A stretch of DNA of 64,000 nt from Vibrio toranzoniae (GTDB lineage Bacteria; Pseudomonadota; Gammaproteobacteria; Enterobacterales; Vibrionaceae), in assembly GCF_024347655.1 (NCBI RefSeq), contig NZ_AP025514.1:1550001-1614000 (forward strand), read 5' to 3'. The notes under the pieces were generated by a model. It ran no database searches. It was not told where the DNA came from and worked only from the letters and a program-made list of their open reading frames with translations. Position 1 is the stretch's first letter, and every line of letters begins with the position of its first letter. Both the position numbers and the translations under genes were made by a program. Below, piece by piece: positions 9,765 to 17,548 of this stretch.

Positions 9765-10400
9765 TTAGGGCTTGAAACTCTCAGCAACAAACTTACTACC
9801 CATTGACCCCATTAATACACCTGAACCTTTGTTGATGTAGGACTTAAATCGTAAATAACTGGCTTGGGCCTTTGGACTCGATAGCAAAATAGACACTAGG
9901 AAGTACCAAGAAAAATTTAAGACAAATACACCAACAACTAATATTGATGTTGTATGAACAGGAACTTTCACGGGTAACATGGCTGCAAACACACTGCTAA
10001 ATACAATTGCAGTCTTTGGATTACTTAACTGTGTCGCCAAGCCAAGAACTACCGCCTTAAAATGAGTTGGTTTGCTAGTTAACTTTGCGTCAGCAGAAAC
10101 AACTTTGCTTTTGCTCACGCTCCACATTCTCACCCCCAGATAGCATAGATATAGGCCACCAAGAACTTTGAAAGCTACGTAAAACTCAGGCACAGCGTCA
10201 AAAAGTGCAATGAGCCCCATTGAGGCAATAAATGCAAATGTACTTGCCCCCAAGCCTAAGCCTATAGAAATACACATGGCTTCAGATCTAGATTTTGACA
10301 TAGCTGTTTGCGCAACCAAGATAAATGAAGGGCCTGGTGTCATCGCGCCAAAGAGTAACAGCGTAGCGATTGGCAGTAGAAATAAGTATTGCTCCAACAT
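9765..10400 (-). CDS. LysE/RhtB-family amino-acid exporter
   Basis: This inner-membrane protein has 211 residues and about six hydrophobic helices. The LysE-family signature GAMTPGPSFILVAQTAMS is near residue 20, with GLGLGASTFAFIASMGL and the conserved LGGLYLCYLGVRMW helix. Family members export amino acids or related small molecules; the substrate here is unknown. Its stop TAA comes from attC 2. The IS insertion splits that attC, so the cassette can no longer be excised normally on this side. No strong ribosome-binding site is visible ahead of MLEQYLFLL. Confidence 0.9.
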   Translation of the reverse strand: MLEQYLFLLPIATLLLFGAMTPGPSFILVAQTAMSKSRSEAMCISIGLGLGASTFAFIASMGLIALFDAVPEFYVAFKVLGGLYLCYLGVRMWSVSKSKVVSADAKLTSKPTHFKAVVLGLATQLSNPKTAIVFSSVFAAMLPVKVPVHTTSILVVGVFVLNFSWYFLVSILLSSPKAQASYLRFKSYINKGSGVLMGSMGSKFVAESFKP

Positions 10401-10438
10401 TTATAATCATCCTTGTACTAACTTGCGTGATTGAGCCC

Positions 10439-10562
10439 TAACGCCCTATTAAGGGAGGGGTGAGCAACGCAATACCGATGCCGCAGCAAACCACCTTAAT
10501 CACTTAAACAAACGCATAGTAAAAATGCCACGCGTTGCGAATCCCTCTTAAACAGTTTGTTA
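10439..10562 (-). other. attC site 3
   Basis: VCR-like site of 124 bp serving the dihydrofolate reductase cassette; supplies that gene's TAA stop. Confidence 0.92.
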
Positions 10563-11033
10563 GCCCTTTGCCCAAATTTGGTACGTGTAGTCAATATTTG
10601 AACTGAAACTTTGCTCAAATTTTTGCTTGAAGCCCTGTGGAACTGGAGGAAAAAACACATCGCCAGAGATATGCTTGTGAATCACTGAAAGATGGATAAC
10701 ATCTGCTTGATCGATTAAAGCTTTGTATATTTCACCACCACCAGAAACACAGACATGTGCTGTCGCGTTGTTTAGGTAAACTAATGCCGATTCAACACTT
10801 GCGAAATACACAACATCAGGATCATTCGAGATGATTTCAGAACGAGTAACCACGGCATATTTTCTATTCGGAAGTTTACCCATTGAGTCGAATGTTTTAC
10901 GACCGACTAGAAGCCATTGGTTGTAAGTCATGGCTTTGAATAGGAGTTGCTCGCCTTGTACACGCCAAGGTATATCCAATCCAGAACCAATTACTCCATT
11001 CTCGGAAACCGCTGCCATAAGGGATATCTTCAT
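10560..11033 (-). CDS. dfrA: Trimethoprim-insensitive-type dihydrofolate reductase (DfrA family)
   Basis: The enzyme reduces dihydrofolate to tetrahydrofolate with NADPH. Its 157 residues are exactly the length of integron-borne DfrA1-group enzymes. Diagnostic segments are [14 protein letters not shown] (active site, acidic Asp before IPW), [41 protein letters not shown] and the C-terminal YTYQIWAKG. From memory the sequence is much closer to the cassette enzymes DfrA6/DfrA31 than to chromosomal FolA. That relation should be confirmed by alignment. The stop is provided by attC 3. The start has GAAGGAAAAATG, a good ribosome-binding site. Expression would need a nearby promoter, since the array promoter is absent. 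Confidence 0.92.
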   Translation of the reverse strand: MKISLMAAVSENGVIGSGLDIPWRVQGEQLLFKAMTYNQWLLVGRKTFDSMGKLPNRKYAVVTRSEIISNDPDVVYFASVESALVYLNNATAHVCVSGGGEIYKALIDQADVIHLSVIHKHISGDVFFPPVPQGFKQKFEQSFSSNIDYTYQIWAKG

Positions 11034-11049
11034 TTTTCCTTCTGAGGGC

Positions 11050-11170
11050 TAACGCCGCGTTAAATGGTGAACAACGCGACCACTAAACCTAAGCCATTGT
11101 GACATAAACACTTAAACTGAAGTAAGCCAAAAATGCCAAGCGTTGGGAATCCTTCTTGAACGCTTTGTTA
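11050..11170 (-). other. attC site 4
   Basis: VCR-like site of 121 bp belonging to the DUF3024 cassette. Confidence 0.92.
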
Positions 11171-11190
11171 TGTACGTGGTTGACGCTAGC

Positions 11191-11538
11191 CTAGCCCCAG
11201 AAACACCCATAAGCATCAGCATCGAGTATTTCGAAGAACACCTCTAAAAATTTCACTTCAGGAATTGGTTCATAGGAATGCCATTTTAAGTCTGATTTCA
11301 TCCAGTATATTTTCCACTCGTCACGTGACTTGTAGTATTTAACTTTAGCTACTGGTCGTTCGATCTTTTCTGATGGATCATTCCATTTCGGGCGGATCTC
11401 GAAAATTTCAATTACCTGCCCTTCTAAGCGATACCCAATATCAAGTTGATTACGGATTTCTACTGGTGGTCGGCAAGAGTCGAGATACTTTTCCACTGCC
11501 TTTTCGTAGCGCTTTTGTTCTATTTCTGAAAATGCCAT
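11191..11538 (-). CDS. DUF3024 family protein
   Basis: The protein of 115 residues is recognised by EKYLDSCRPPVEIRNQLDIG and VEIFEIRP-like (IEIFEIRPKWNDP) segments, and by KIYWMKSDLKWHSYEP, all characteristic of DUF3024. Function is unknown; it is a widespread cytoplasmic family also found outside integrons. The start was placed at the ATG of MAFSEIEQ because AGGTG lies 6 bases upstream; a GTG three codons earlier is the alternative. It ends 20 bases short of its attC. Confidence 0.85.
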   Translation of the reverse strand: MAFSEIEQKRYEKAVEKYLDSCRPPVEIRNQLDIGYRLEGQVIEIFEIRPKWNDPSEKIERPVAKVKYYKSRDEWKIYWMKSDLKWHSYEPIPEVKFLEVFFEILDADAYGCFWG

Positions 11539-11618
11539 ATTTATCACCTAACCCTTTATTTAAGCTAAGTTTACGATCTACTTTCATATGTATCTAGGTC
11601 AATTTTCTTGAAAGTACA

Positions 11619-11719
11619 TAACGCCGCGTTAAGTAGTGAGCAACGCCACCTTAAACACAAAACCCAACGACGGAATGAAAAATGCCATGCGTTGGGAATC
11701 TGTCTTAAACGCTTTGTTA
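11619..11719 (-). other. attC site 5 (short, 101 bp)
   Basis: Same conserved ends as the other sites but with a shorter central arm. It belongs to the Phd/ParE cassette. Confidence 0.88.
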
Positions 11720-11730
11720 TAACACAATTG

Positions 11731-12018
11731 CTACACGTCACTTTCCGTTAAAATCTGACGACAGTTCCGTACCGTAAGAACGCGAATTTCATGGCTAAGG
11801 CTATATATGATGCGATAGTGACCAAACAAGATTTCGCGATAATTGGTATGAGGTAGCTCAGGAATCATTCGCCCCATCTCAGGCATACTTGAGAGAAGGT
11901 CTGTTTTATCGAAGACTTCATTGACCCAGTTTTCTGCCGCCACTGGATTATCTAGTGAAATAAACTCGGCTGCATCACCTAACTTTTGTAATGCTAGTGG
12001 TGACCAGACTACTTTCAT
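11731..12018 (-). CDS. ParE/RelE-family toxin
   Basis: The toxin of a type II toxin-antitoxin pair has 95 residues. Features of the fold are seen: WSPLALQKLGDAAEFISLDNP N-terminal helices, MPEMGRMIPEL turn, and the C-terminal strands YREILFGHYRIIYSL and IRVLTVRNCRQIL with Arg residues typical of ParE. ParE proteins poison DNA gyrase, whereas RelE proteins cleave mRNA; the sequence resembles the ParE side, but this is not decisive. Its start overlaps the antitoxin stop by four bases (ATGA), indicating translational coupling. Confidence 0.9.
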   Translation of the reverse strand: MKVVWSPLALQKLGDAAEFISLDNPVAAENWVNEVFDKTDLLSSMPEMGRMIPELPHTNYREILFGHYRIIYSLSHEIRVLTVRNCRQILTESDV

Positions 12019-12296
12019 TTCTTAATGCGCCCCAATACTTGAGCACGAGCGTCTTCATTGGAAACACCTAAACCTGAAGCTAATTGTGCTTCAGCAGTAC
12101 GCATTTCTTCCAGTAACTCAATCTTCTCTTGCATTGCTTCATATTCCGCAACATCAAGGACAACCGCAACACCTTTACCACGTTGCGTGATTACTAATGG
12201 TCTTCGAGTTTCGTTAATCTGTTTAATAAATGACGTTACGCCAGCACGAAATTCAGATAAAGGCTGAATATCTTGATCAAAATGGATACGGCTCAT
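12015..12296 (-). CDS. Phd/YefM-family antitoxin
   Basis: The antitoxin has 93 residues and comes first in the toxin-antitoxin operon. The N-terminal Phd/YefM DNA-binding fold is visible as QPLSEFRAGVTSFIKQINET followed by RRPLVITQRGKGVAVVLDVAEYEAM, the family signature. The C-terminal part is acidic/helical and would wrap the toxin. AGGAG sits 6 bases before the start. Upstream, two TTGTAC hexamers spaced 12 bases apart (near 12312-12329) could form the autoregulatory operator. Such pairs stabilise cassette arrays and usually carry their own promoter. Confidence 0.9.
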   Translation of the reverse strand: MSRIHFDQDIQPLSEFRAGVTSFIKQINETRRPLVITQRGKGVAVVLDVAEYEAMQEKIELLEEMRTAEAQLASGLGVSNEDARAQVLGRIKK

Positions 12297-12376
12297 ATTG
12301 AACTCCTAATAGTACAATTTAACGTACAAATAATAGTTCAACTAACCAATTTGAGCAATAGCTTGATTTTGAGTTA

Positions 12377-12496
12377 TAACGCTAAGCTAAGTAGTGAGCA
12401 ACGCAATACAAAAGCCACCGCATAACACCTTAAACACATAAATCAACGCATACTAAAAATGCCACGCGTTGCGAATCTGTCTTAAGCGCTTTGTTA
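12377..12496 (-). other. attC site 6
   Basis: VCR-like site of 120 bp following repeat cassette A1. Confidence 0.92.
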
Positions 12497-12924
12497 GTTT
12501 GCCACCGCGATGTAGCCAAAGGCTTAGCGCCAAGATGCTGAATTAATTATGAAACTACTGGCTTTCGACGCAAAAGTAAAATGAGCAGCTCAGAATTTAA
12601 ACCCAACCAACAAAACAAACTTGGCTAAGAAACGACATACGACAAATAACCACGATTTGAAGCGCTTTAACTGGCAAAGGATTCATTCGACTTACCTGAC
12701 AACCAAGTGCGACCAAGCCATTTATAAGCACCTTAGCCACCAAGACAAAGAAAACGCATCAAAGAACTAACAGCAATGTTAGAGCCAGTAAGTGACTCAC
12801 TCACCGCAAACACTTCCGACATAGCACCACCGGAAAGTTCGTGAAATTGAAAAACTAACAGGTGAATAGCTAGAACGCAGAACAACGCTTTTAGACCACA
12901 AACGCTTTTCTGCTCTTTGCAAAC
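12497..12924 (-). repeat. Repeat cassette type A, copy A1
   Basis: A 428-bp gene-poor body shared with eleven other type A copies. The plus-strand frame MKLLAF... is stopped by TGA at codon 12. A downstream 22-codon plus-strand frame (MLEPVSDSLTANTSD...) is intact. Minus-strand frames are open in part but differ from copy to copy. Confidence 0.85.
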
Positions 12925-13044
12925 TAACGCCCAATTAAGGTGTGAAGCACGCGACCACGACACTTAATTTGACCATCCTAAACACTGGACTTAACCCAAA
13001 CCAAAAATGCCAGGCGTGCTGAATCACTCTTAAATTGTTTGTTA
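12925..13044 (-). other. attC site 7
   Basis: VCR-like site of 120 bp; supplies the TAA stop of the adjacent 179-residue protein gene. Confidence 0.92.
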
Positions 13045-13581
13045 TGTCTTTGAATCAATGGTACCGATACTCGAAGTAAGAGTTTCAAATACTGAAATTC
13101 CGAACTTTTGTAACAGGTAATGGTAAAAAGTGTCTACTTGCTCATATGCATGTAAAGAAAAGTTTGGGTCTAAGAGTAACTCCCATTCTGCTTTCATGTT
13201 TAGCTTGGCTTCAGTAAGGTTAGAAGCTGATTTAACAACTTCAACAGGCTTGCTATGAGCAATTTCATTTCTGATATCTTTGAGTTTTAAAATTGACATC
13301 AAAGGCTCTGTTTCAAAGTCTAGTGGTTCATTTATCGCTTTGTATATTTTCTCTAGCTTTTGATGCCAATTTTGTCTTTCTTTCCACCCACTAACCTTTT
13401 TGCCACCAACAAAGTTCAGTATAGCTTCAACAGAAAATGCCAAGGAAACAATACTGTTTATACAATAGTAATCTAAATCCGCCTCATCCCCAGCAGTTAG
13501 TTTATCTGTTAATAACTCATGATTGACCAAAGCTAAGCTTTGTAGTGTTTGATGTGGATATATACGAACCTTTTGAGACAT
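13042..13581 (-). CDS. Hypothetical cassette protein with HEPN-like RNEIAH motif
   Basis: The protein of 179 residues is all-helical in appearance and belongs to no family I can name with confidence. The stretch DIRNEIAHSKP near residue 104 matches the R-x4-H motif of HEPN-domain proteins. The preceding LAFSVEAILNFVGG helix also resembles HEPN/apea-type proteins. This is suggestive only. The start was moved to the second Met: AGGAGG lies 6 bases before it, whereas the upstream ATG is formed by the neighbouring attC. Confidence 0.75.
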   Translation of the reverse strand: MSQKVRIYPHQTLQSLALVNHELLTDKLTAGDEADLDYYCINSIVSLAFSVEAILNFVGGKKVSGWKERQNWHQKLEKIYKAINEPLDFETEPLMSILKLKDIRNEIAHSKPVEVVKSASNLTEAKLNMKAEWELLLDPNFSLHAYEQVDTFYHYLLQKFGISVFETLTSSIGTIDSKT

Positions 13582-13598
13582 AAACTCCTCCTGAGACA

Positions 13599-13717
13599 TA
13601 ACGCTAAGCTAAGTAGTGAGCAACGTAATACGAAGCCACCGCATAACACCTTAAACACATAAATCAACGCATACTAAAAATGCCACGCGTTGCGAATCTG
13701 CCTTAAGCGCTTTGTTA
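13599..13717 (-). other. attC site 8
   Basis: VCR-like site of 119 bp following repeat cassette A2. Confidence 0.92.
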
Positions 13718-14145
13718 GTTTGCCACCACGATGAAGCCAAAGGCTTAGCGCCAAGATGCTGAATTAGCTATGAAACTACTGGCTTTGAACACAAAAGTAA
13801 AACGGGCAGCTCAGAAGTTAAATGCAACCGACAAAACGCACTTGGCTAAGAAGCGACATACCACGAATAACTACGGTTTGAAGCACTTTAACTGGCAAAG
13901 GATTCGTTCGACCAACCTGACAACCCAATGTGACTAAGCTATTTGTTAGCGAATGAGCCGCCAAGACAAAGAAAATGCACCAAAGAATTAGCAACAATGT
14001 TAGAGCCAGTAAGTGACTCACTCACCACAAACGCTTCCAACATAGTGCCACCGGAAAGTTCATGAGATTGGAAAACGAACAGGTGAATAGCTAGAACGTA
14101 GAACAAAGCTTTTATGCCACAAACGCTTTTCTGCCCTTTACAAAC
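13718..14145 (-). repeat. Repeat cassette type A, copy A2
   Basis: A 428-bp body. The plus-strand MKLLALNTKV frame is open for 55 codons and then meets TAA just before the usual end. The minus-strand hydrophobic frame MSHLLALTLLL is also open here. Confidence 0.85.
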
Positions 14146-14264
14146 TAACGCTAAGCTAAGTAGTGAGCAACGTAATACGAAGTCACCGCACAGCACCTTA
14201 AACACATAAATCAACGCATACTAAAAATGCCGCGCGTTGCGAGTCTGTCTTAAGCGCCTTGTTA
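14146..14264 (-). other. attC site 9
   Basis: VCR-like site of 119 bp following repeat cassette B1. Confidence 0.92.
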
Positions 14265-14316
14265 GTTTGCCACCGCGATAAAACCAAAGGTTTAGCGCCA
14301 AGATGCTGAATTAGCT

Positions 14317-14496
14317 ATGAAACTACTGGCTTTGAACGCAAAAGTAAAACGGACAGCTCAGAATTCAAACCCAACCAACAAAACAAACTTGGCTAAGAAG
14401 TATTTCGTAGATGCCGACAGCCACAAATGCAATTTTCAATGCTCCCGCTTAACTTTTAAAACCAAAGAAGCAGCGCGCAAGAACATTGAGAAATGA
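14317..14496 (+). CDS. Possible 59-residue protein of repeat cassette B1
   Basis: This is an open frame on the strand opposite to the array. It starts MKLLALNAKVKRTAQNSNP, the N-terminus shared with the type A cassettes. It continues FVDADSHKCNFQCSRLTFK and TKEAARKNIEK, which looks like a small protein with two Cys residues. The other four type B copies have it broken by a stop or frameshift. Its stop overlaps the next frame by four bases. No convincing Shine-Dalgarno site is seen, so coding status is uncertain. I do not recognise the family. Confidence 0.35.
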   Translation: MKLLALNAKVKRTAQNSNPTNKTNLAKKYFVDADSHKCNFQCSRLTFKTKEAARKNIEK

Positions 14497-14606
14497 ACCT
14501 TACTAACACGAGAGAAATGAGTAACACAGAAGCCAATCAACCGAAAAACTGGCTACGCGAGATGCCTATTTCGATGAAAAGTCTTTGGGAAATAACAGGT
14601 GAATAG
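14493..14606 (+). CDS. Possible 37-residue protein coupled to the B1 59-residue frame
   Basis: The frame begins inside the ATGA overlap with the preceding one and reads MNLTNTREMSNTEANQPKN then WLREMPISMKSLWEITGE. In the other type B copies the CAA codon after Asn15 is TAA, truncating it. The ATGA arrangement resembles translational coupling. No family is recognised. Confidence 0.3.
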   Translation: MNLTNTREMSNTEANQPKNWLREMPISMKSLWEITGE

Positions 14607-14661
14607 CTAGGACGCAGAACAAAGCTTTCAGACCATAAATGCCTTTCTGCCCCTTGCAAAC

Positions 14662-14783
14662 TAACGCCGCATTAAGTGGTGAGCAACGCAGACCACCGAA
14701 CTCAAAGTATTGTGCCGTAAACACCTATTTTGAAGCAAACCAAAAATGCCGAGCGTTGGGAATCCGTCTTAAATGCTTTGTTA
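14662..14783 (-). other. attC site 10
   Basis: VCR-like site of 122 bp; supplies the TAA stop of the HExxH protein gene. Confidence 0.92.
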
Positions 14784-15254
14784 TATTTTACTTTCTACGT
14801 AGCTTGGAACATCAATTTTTTGTCCACCTTGAGAAAAGTGGAGATCAAATGCATAAGCTAACTTCTCTAGCGGTGCTTCGTTATAACCAACACTTTGAAC
14901 CTCGGTGATGTAGCGTTGCAAAAAGCCAATAGCACCAAAAGTCTTCCATTGGGCAACATGCACCAACTCGTGAAAATGCAAACGTAAGTTCTTGGCGACA
15001 CTCGGAACAATATAGTAAGTGTTCTTGTATGTTATGCCTTGGACTTCCATATCAAGAAAATCACCTAGACCCGCTTGGCGTAATTCTGGAAAATTTGGTT
15101 TTGGGATACTATCAACGACTACAAAATATGAGTCAGCTAGAAACTCTTCAGAGTAAAAACCAGCAAATTCAGTCGCAAACAACGCACAACTTTGCCGTTG
15201 ACTAGAAAACCTTTCATTAGTTAAATCAATCCATTCTTCGATTCTGTTTAGCAC
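14781..15254 (-). CDS. Hypothetical cassette protein with HExxH zinc-binding motif
   Basis: The protein of about 157 residues contains LHFHELVHVAQWK, a textbook HExxH zinc-metallopeptidase motif. A downstream acidic segment TEVQSVGYNEAPLEKLAYAF could supply a third ligand (Glu). It has no signal peptide. I chose the GTG start (LNRIEEWIDL after the first residue) because TTGGAG is 6 bases upstream; the longer ATG frame starts in the neighbouring attC. Function is unknown; peptidase activity is an inference from the motif. Confidence 0.75.
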   Translation of the reverse strand: MLNRIEEWIDLTNERFSSQRQSCALFATEFAGFYSEEFLADSYFVVVDSIPKPNFPELRQAGLGDFLDMEVQGITYKNTYYIVPSVAKNLRLHFHELVHVAQWKTFGAIGFLQRYITEVQSVGYNEAPLEKLAYAFDLHFSQGGQKIDVPSYVESKI

Positions 15255-15273
15255 GATGAACTCCAATAAAATA

Positions 15274-15365
15274 TAACGCCGCATTAAGGTGTGAGCAGCG
15301 CTTGCCTATACTTTGAGCGAAGCGAAAACGGCAAGCGTTGCGAATCACTCTTAAATGCTTTGTTA
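15274..15365 (-). other. attC site 11 (short, 92 bp)
   Basis: A compact attC with the loop segment gagcgaagcgaaaacggc in place of the long VCR arm. It belongs to the 258-residue protein cassette. Confidence 0.85.
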
Positions 15366-15372
15366 TGTGAAT

Positions 15373-16149
15373 TTACACAGTGTTGTAATCGAACTTTTGA
15401 AACCTAACCGCTTCTTCTTTGAGACTAGACCAGTCAAAGGAGTATTTTTGTTCTTCTGGCCAATCCGAAGGGAAGTCGATGAGCAGATAACCGCCGATTC
15501 CAGAACGAAGAGAGTGGTAAGTATCGCCAGCCACACCTAAGCTTCGTGTCGCTGCGAAGCTTTCTGTTTTAAACTGAGCCGAAATTAGAATTTGTAAAGC
15601 CGCAAAGGCATTTAACAAATTCTCAAAGCTAGCCTGTTTAAAGTTATCATGACGATCATGTTTGCTCGCATTATATGCTTGATACCAACTGAGCGAATTA
15701 CCATTACGCCAGGCTTTAAAAGGCTCAAACAAACAATGTTCCCCTTCCCAAACTGGATATTGCACCTTATAAGAAGACAGTCGATGACTTACGTTTACTT
15801 TTTGAAAATCTCGAATGTTCCAAGACGTTTCTTTACGCGGTTTGCCATTACTTATGGGTGTATAGATATTTTCTTTCAGAATGGCCCTAAAATTAGCCTC
15901 AATCTCAATACATGTCCTCATTAAAAGTTCATGAATCCGGAAACTATGGGTCTTCATATTTGTATCTGAGGGCTCTACAAATTCAAAAACTTCCTGCAAG
16001 TCATCTTGCAACATCATGAAAGCTCGGATGTAGTGAGTCGGATTTTGAGAGAAGTCCTTATCTATAATATATGCCCAACTGCTATACCCTGCATTTGGTC
16101 TATCAACCATCGCTCTTACATTGCGATGAAAGGGTTTATCAATACTCAT
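15373..16149 (-). CDS. Hypothetical cassette protein, 258 residues
   Basis: I do not recognise a named family. The protein is soluble, with IHELLMRTCIEIEANFRAIL as a helix and a conserved-looking YQAYNASKHDRHDNFKQA segment, followed by LLNAFAALQILISAQF. The KHDRH cluster and helical context suggest a HEPN/abortive-infection-like helical protein, but this is weak. TTGGAG lies 5 bases before the ATG, so the start is well supported. It ends 8 bases from its attC. Confidence 0.75.
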   Translation of the reverse strand: MSIDKPFHRNVRAMVDRPNAGYSSWAYIIDKDFSQNPTHYIRAFMMLQDDLQEVFEFVEPSDTNMKTHSFRIHELLMRTCIEIEANFRAILKENIYTPISNGKPRKETSWNIRDFQKVNVSHRLSSYKVQYPVWEGEHCLFEPFKAWRNGNSLSWYQAYNASKHDRHDNFKQASFENLLNAFAALQILISAQFKTESFAATRSLGVAGDTYHSLRSGIGGYLLIDFPSDWPEEQKYSFDWSSLKEEAVRFQKFDYNTV

Positions 16150-16166
16150 ACACTCTCCAATTCACA

Positions 16167-16288
16167 TAACGCCGCATTAAGTGGTGAGCAACGCAGACCA
16201 CTGAGCCTAAAGCATTGTGCCGTAAACACTAAAGTTGAAGCAAACTAAAAATGCCGAGCGTTGGGAATCCGTCTTAAATGCTTTGTTA
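16167..16288 (-). other. attC site 12
   Basis: VCR-like site of 122 bp; supplies the TAA stop of the DUF922-like gene. Confidence 0.92.
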
Positions 16289-16888
16289 TATGCGTGGTGA
16301 CATTGGCACGAAAGGTATTTCGCATATTTTTAAGTAAGGCTCCTCACCAAATGGAGACTCTGCTAATTCAATTTCTCCATGCGATGTATAAACGTCAAAC
16401 AGCGCATTACTTTCCACTAAGTCACCTTCAAGTTCAGTGACTCTATCATTAGCACTACTGCACCTTCCGCGCTGCCCACCTTTGAAGGCTAAATAAATTT
16501 CATGCATCGACTTAACTGCAAGAGCACAATGAATCTGCTCATGTCGATAGAGCTTTTCTAGATATAGGCGAAACTCCTCCGCTGATTCAACTGAAGTCTT
16601 AGACATTTCGAACTTCGGAAGTGTATAGGTAACTTCCAGCTTAAATTCATTAATTTCGCAAGTATCATCATTCGTATTGAAGTCATATTTCCACGCGGTG
16701 TACCCGTCAAAGCCTTCATTTACGAGAAACTCAGGTCTAGCGTTAAATGAGCGTTCAATTTCTTCAACACTATTCCCGCTAACCTCATACACTTCGAACT
16801 TTTTTTGGAAGGGAAAATCTACCTTGACGTCAGCATTAGCCTGACTGGACGCCATTAAGCAACATATTGAAAGTACTATTTTTTTCAT
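16286..16888 (-). CDS. Secreted DUF922-like putative zinc protease
   Basis: A Sec signal peptide (MKKIVLSICCLMASSQANA) is followed by a domain with TAWKYDF, LEVTYTLPKFEMS and LYRHEQIHCALAV. The HEQIH matches the HExxH of DUF922, a family of putative secreted zinc-dependent proteases. A later Cys pair and EGDLVESNALFDVYT could complete the fold. It is about 200 residues long, near the family size. AAGGAAG lies before a double ATG; the second has better spacing and was chosen. The longer apparent frame reaching 16975 is translation of attC 13 and should be ignored. Confidence 0.8.
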   Translation of the reverse strand: MKKIVLSICCLMASSQANADVKVDFPFQKKFEVYEVSGNSVEEIERSFNARPEFLVNEGFDGYTAWKYDFNTNDDTCEINEFKLEVTYTLPKFEMSKTSVESAEEFRLYLEKLYRHEQIHCALAVKSMHEIYLAFKGGQRGRCSSANDRVTELEGDLVESNALFDVYTSHGEIELAESPFGEEPYLKICEIPFVPMSPRI

Positions 16889-16906
16889 CATCTTCCTTGA
16901 AGCATA

Positions 16907-17026
16907 TAACGCTAAGCTAAGTAGTGAGCAACGCAATACGAAGCCACCGCATAACACCTTAAACACATAAATCAACGCATACTAAAAATGCCACACGTTG
17001 CGAATCTGCCTTAAGCGCTTTTGTTA
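16907..17026 (-). other. attC site 13
   Basis: VCR-like site of 120 bp with one extra T in the opening core (gcttttgtta). It follows repeat cassette B2. Confidence 0.9.
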
Positions 17027-17424
17027 GTTTGCCACCACGATGAAGCCAGAGGTTTAGCGCCAAGGTGCTGAATTGGCTATGAAACTACTGGCTTTAAACG
17101 CAAAAGTAAAACGGACAGCTCAGAATTTAAACCCAACCAACAAAACAAACTTGGCTAAGAAGACTTTCGTAGATGCCGACAGCTACAAATACCATCTTTC
17201 AATGTTCCCGCTTAACTTTCAAAACCAAAGAAGAAGCGCGCAAGAACATTGAGAAATGAACCTTACTAACACGAAAGGATTGAATGACACGAAAGCCAAT
17301 TAACCGAAAAATGGGCTACGCGAGATGCCTATTTTGATGAAAAGTCTTTGGGAAATAACAGGTGAATAGCTAGAACGCAGAGCAAGGCTCTTAAACCACA
17401 AACGCTTTTCTGCTCCTTGCAAAC
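17027..17424 (-). repeat. Repeat cassette type B, copy B2
   Basis: A 398-bp body. The plus-strand 59-codon frame is shifted by an extra base in the TACAAATACCATC region, and the second frame ends early at TAA. Confidence 0.85.
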
Positions 17425-17542
17425 TAACGCCCGCTTAAGTGGTGAGCAACGCAATGCGATGTTTCTGCACACCACTAAATCACCAAAATCAACGCATGAC
17501 AAAAATGCCACGCGTTGCGAATCCGTCTTGAAGCGTTTGTTA
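17425..17542 (-). other. attC site 14
   Basis: VCR-like site of 118 bp for the 173-residue membrane-anchored protein cassette. Confidence 0.92.
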
Positions 17543-17548
17543 GGCTAC

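Larger units (their letters stand above)
8563..9767 (-). other. attC site 2, split by an insertion sequence
   Basis: The left part (8563-8662) and right part (9744-9767) join into a normal VCR-like site once the 1081-bp IS and one copy of the GAA duplication are removed. It belongs to the LysE cassette. Confidence 0.85.
14265..14661 (-). repeat. Repeat cassette type B, copy B1 (the only intact type B)
   Basis: A 397-bp body that shares about its first 130 bp (up to cttggctaagaag) and its last 70 bp with type A, with an unrelated middle. It is the only type B copy in which both plus-strand frames are uninterrupted. Confidence 0.85.
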
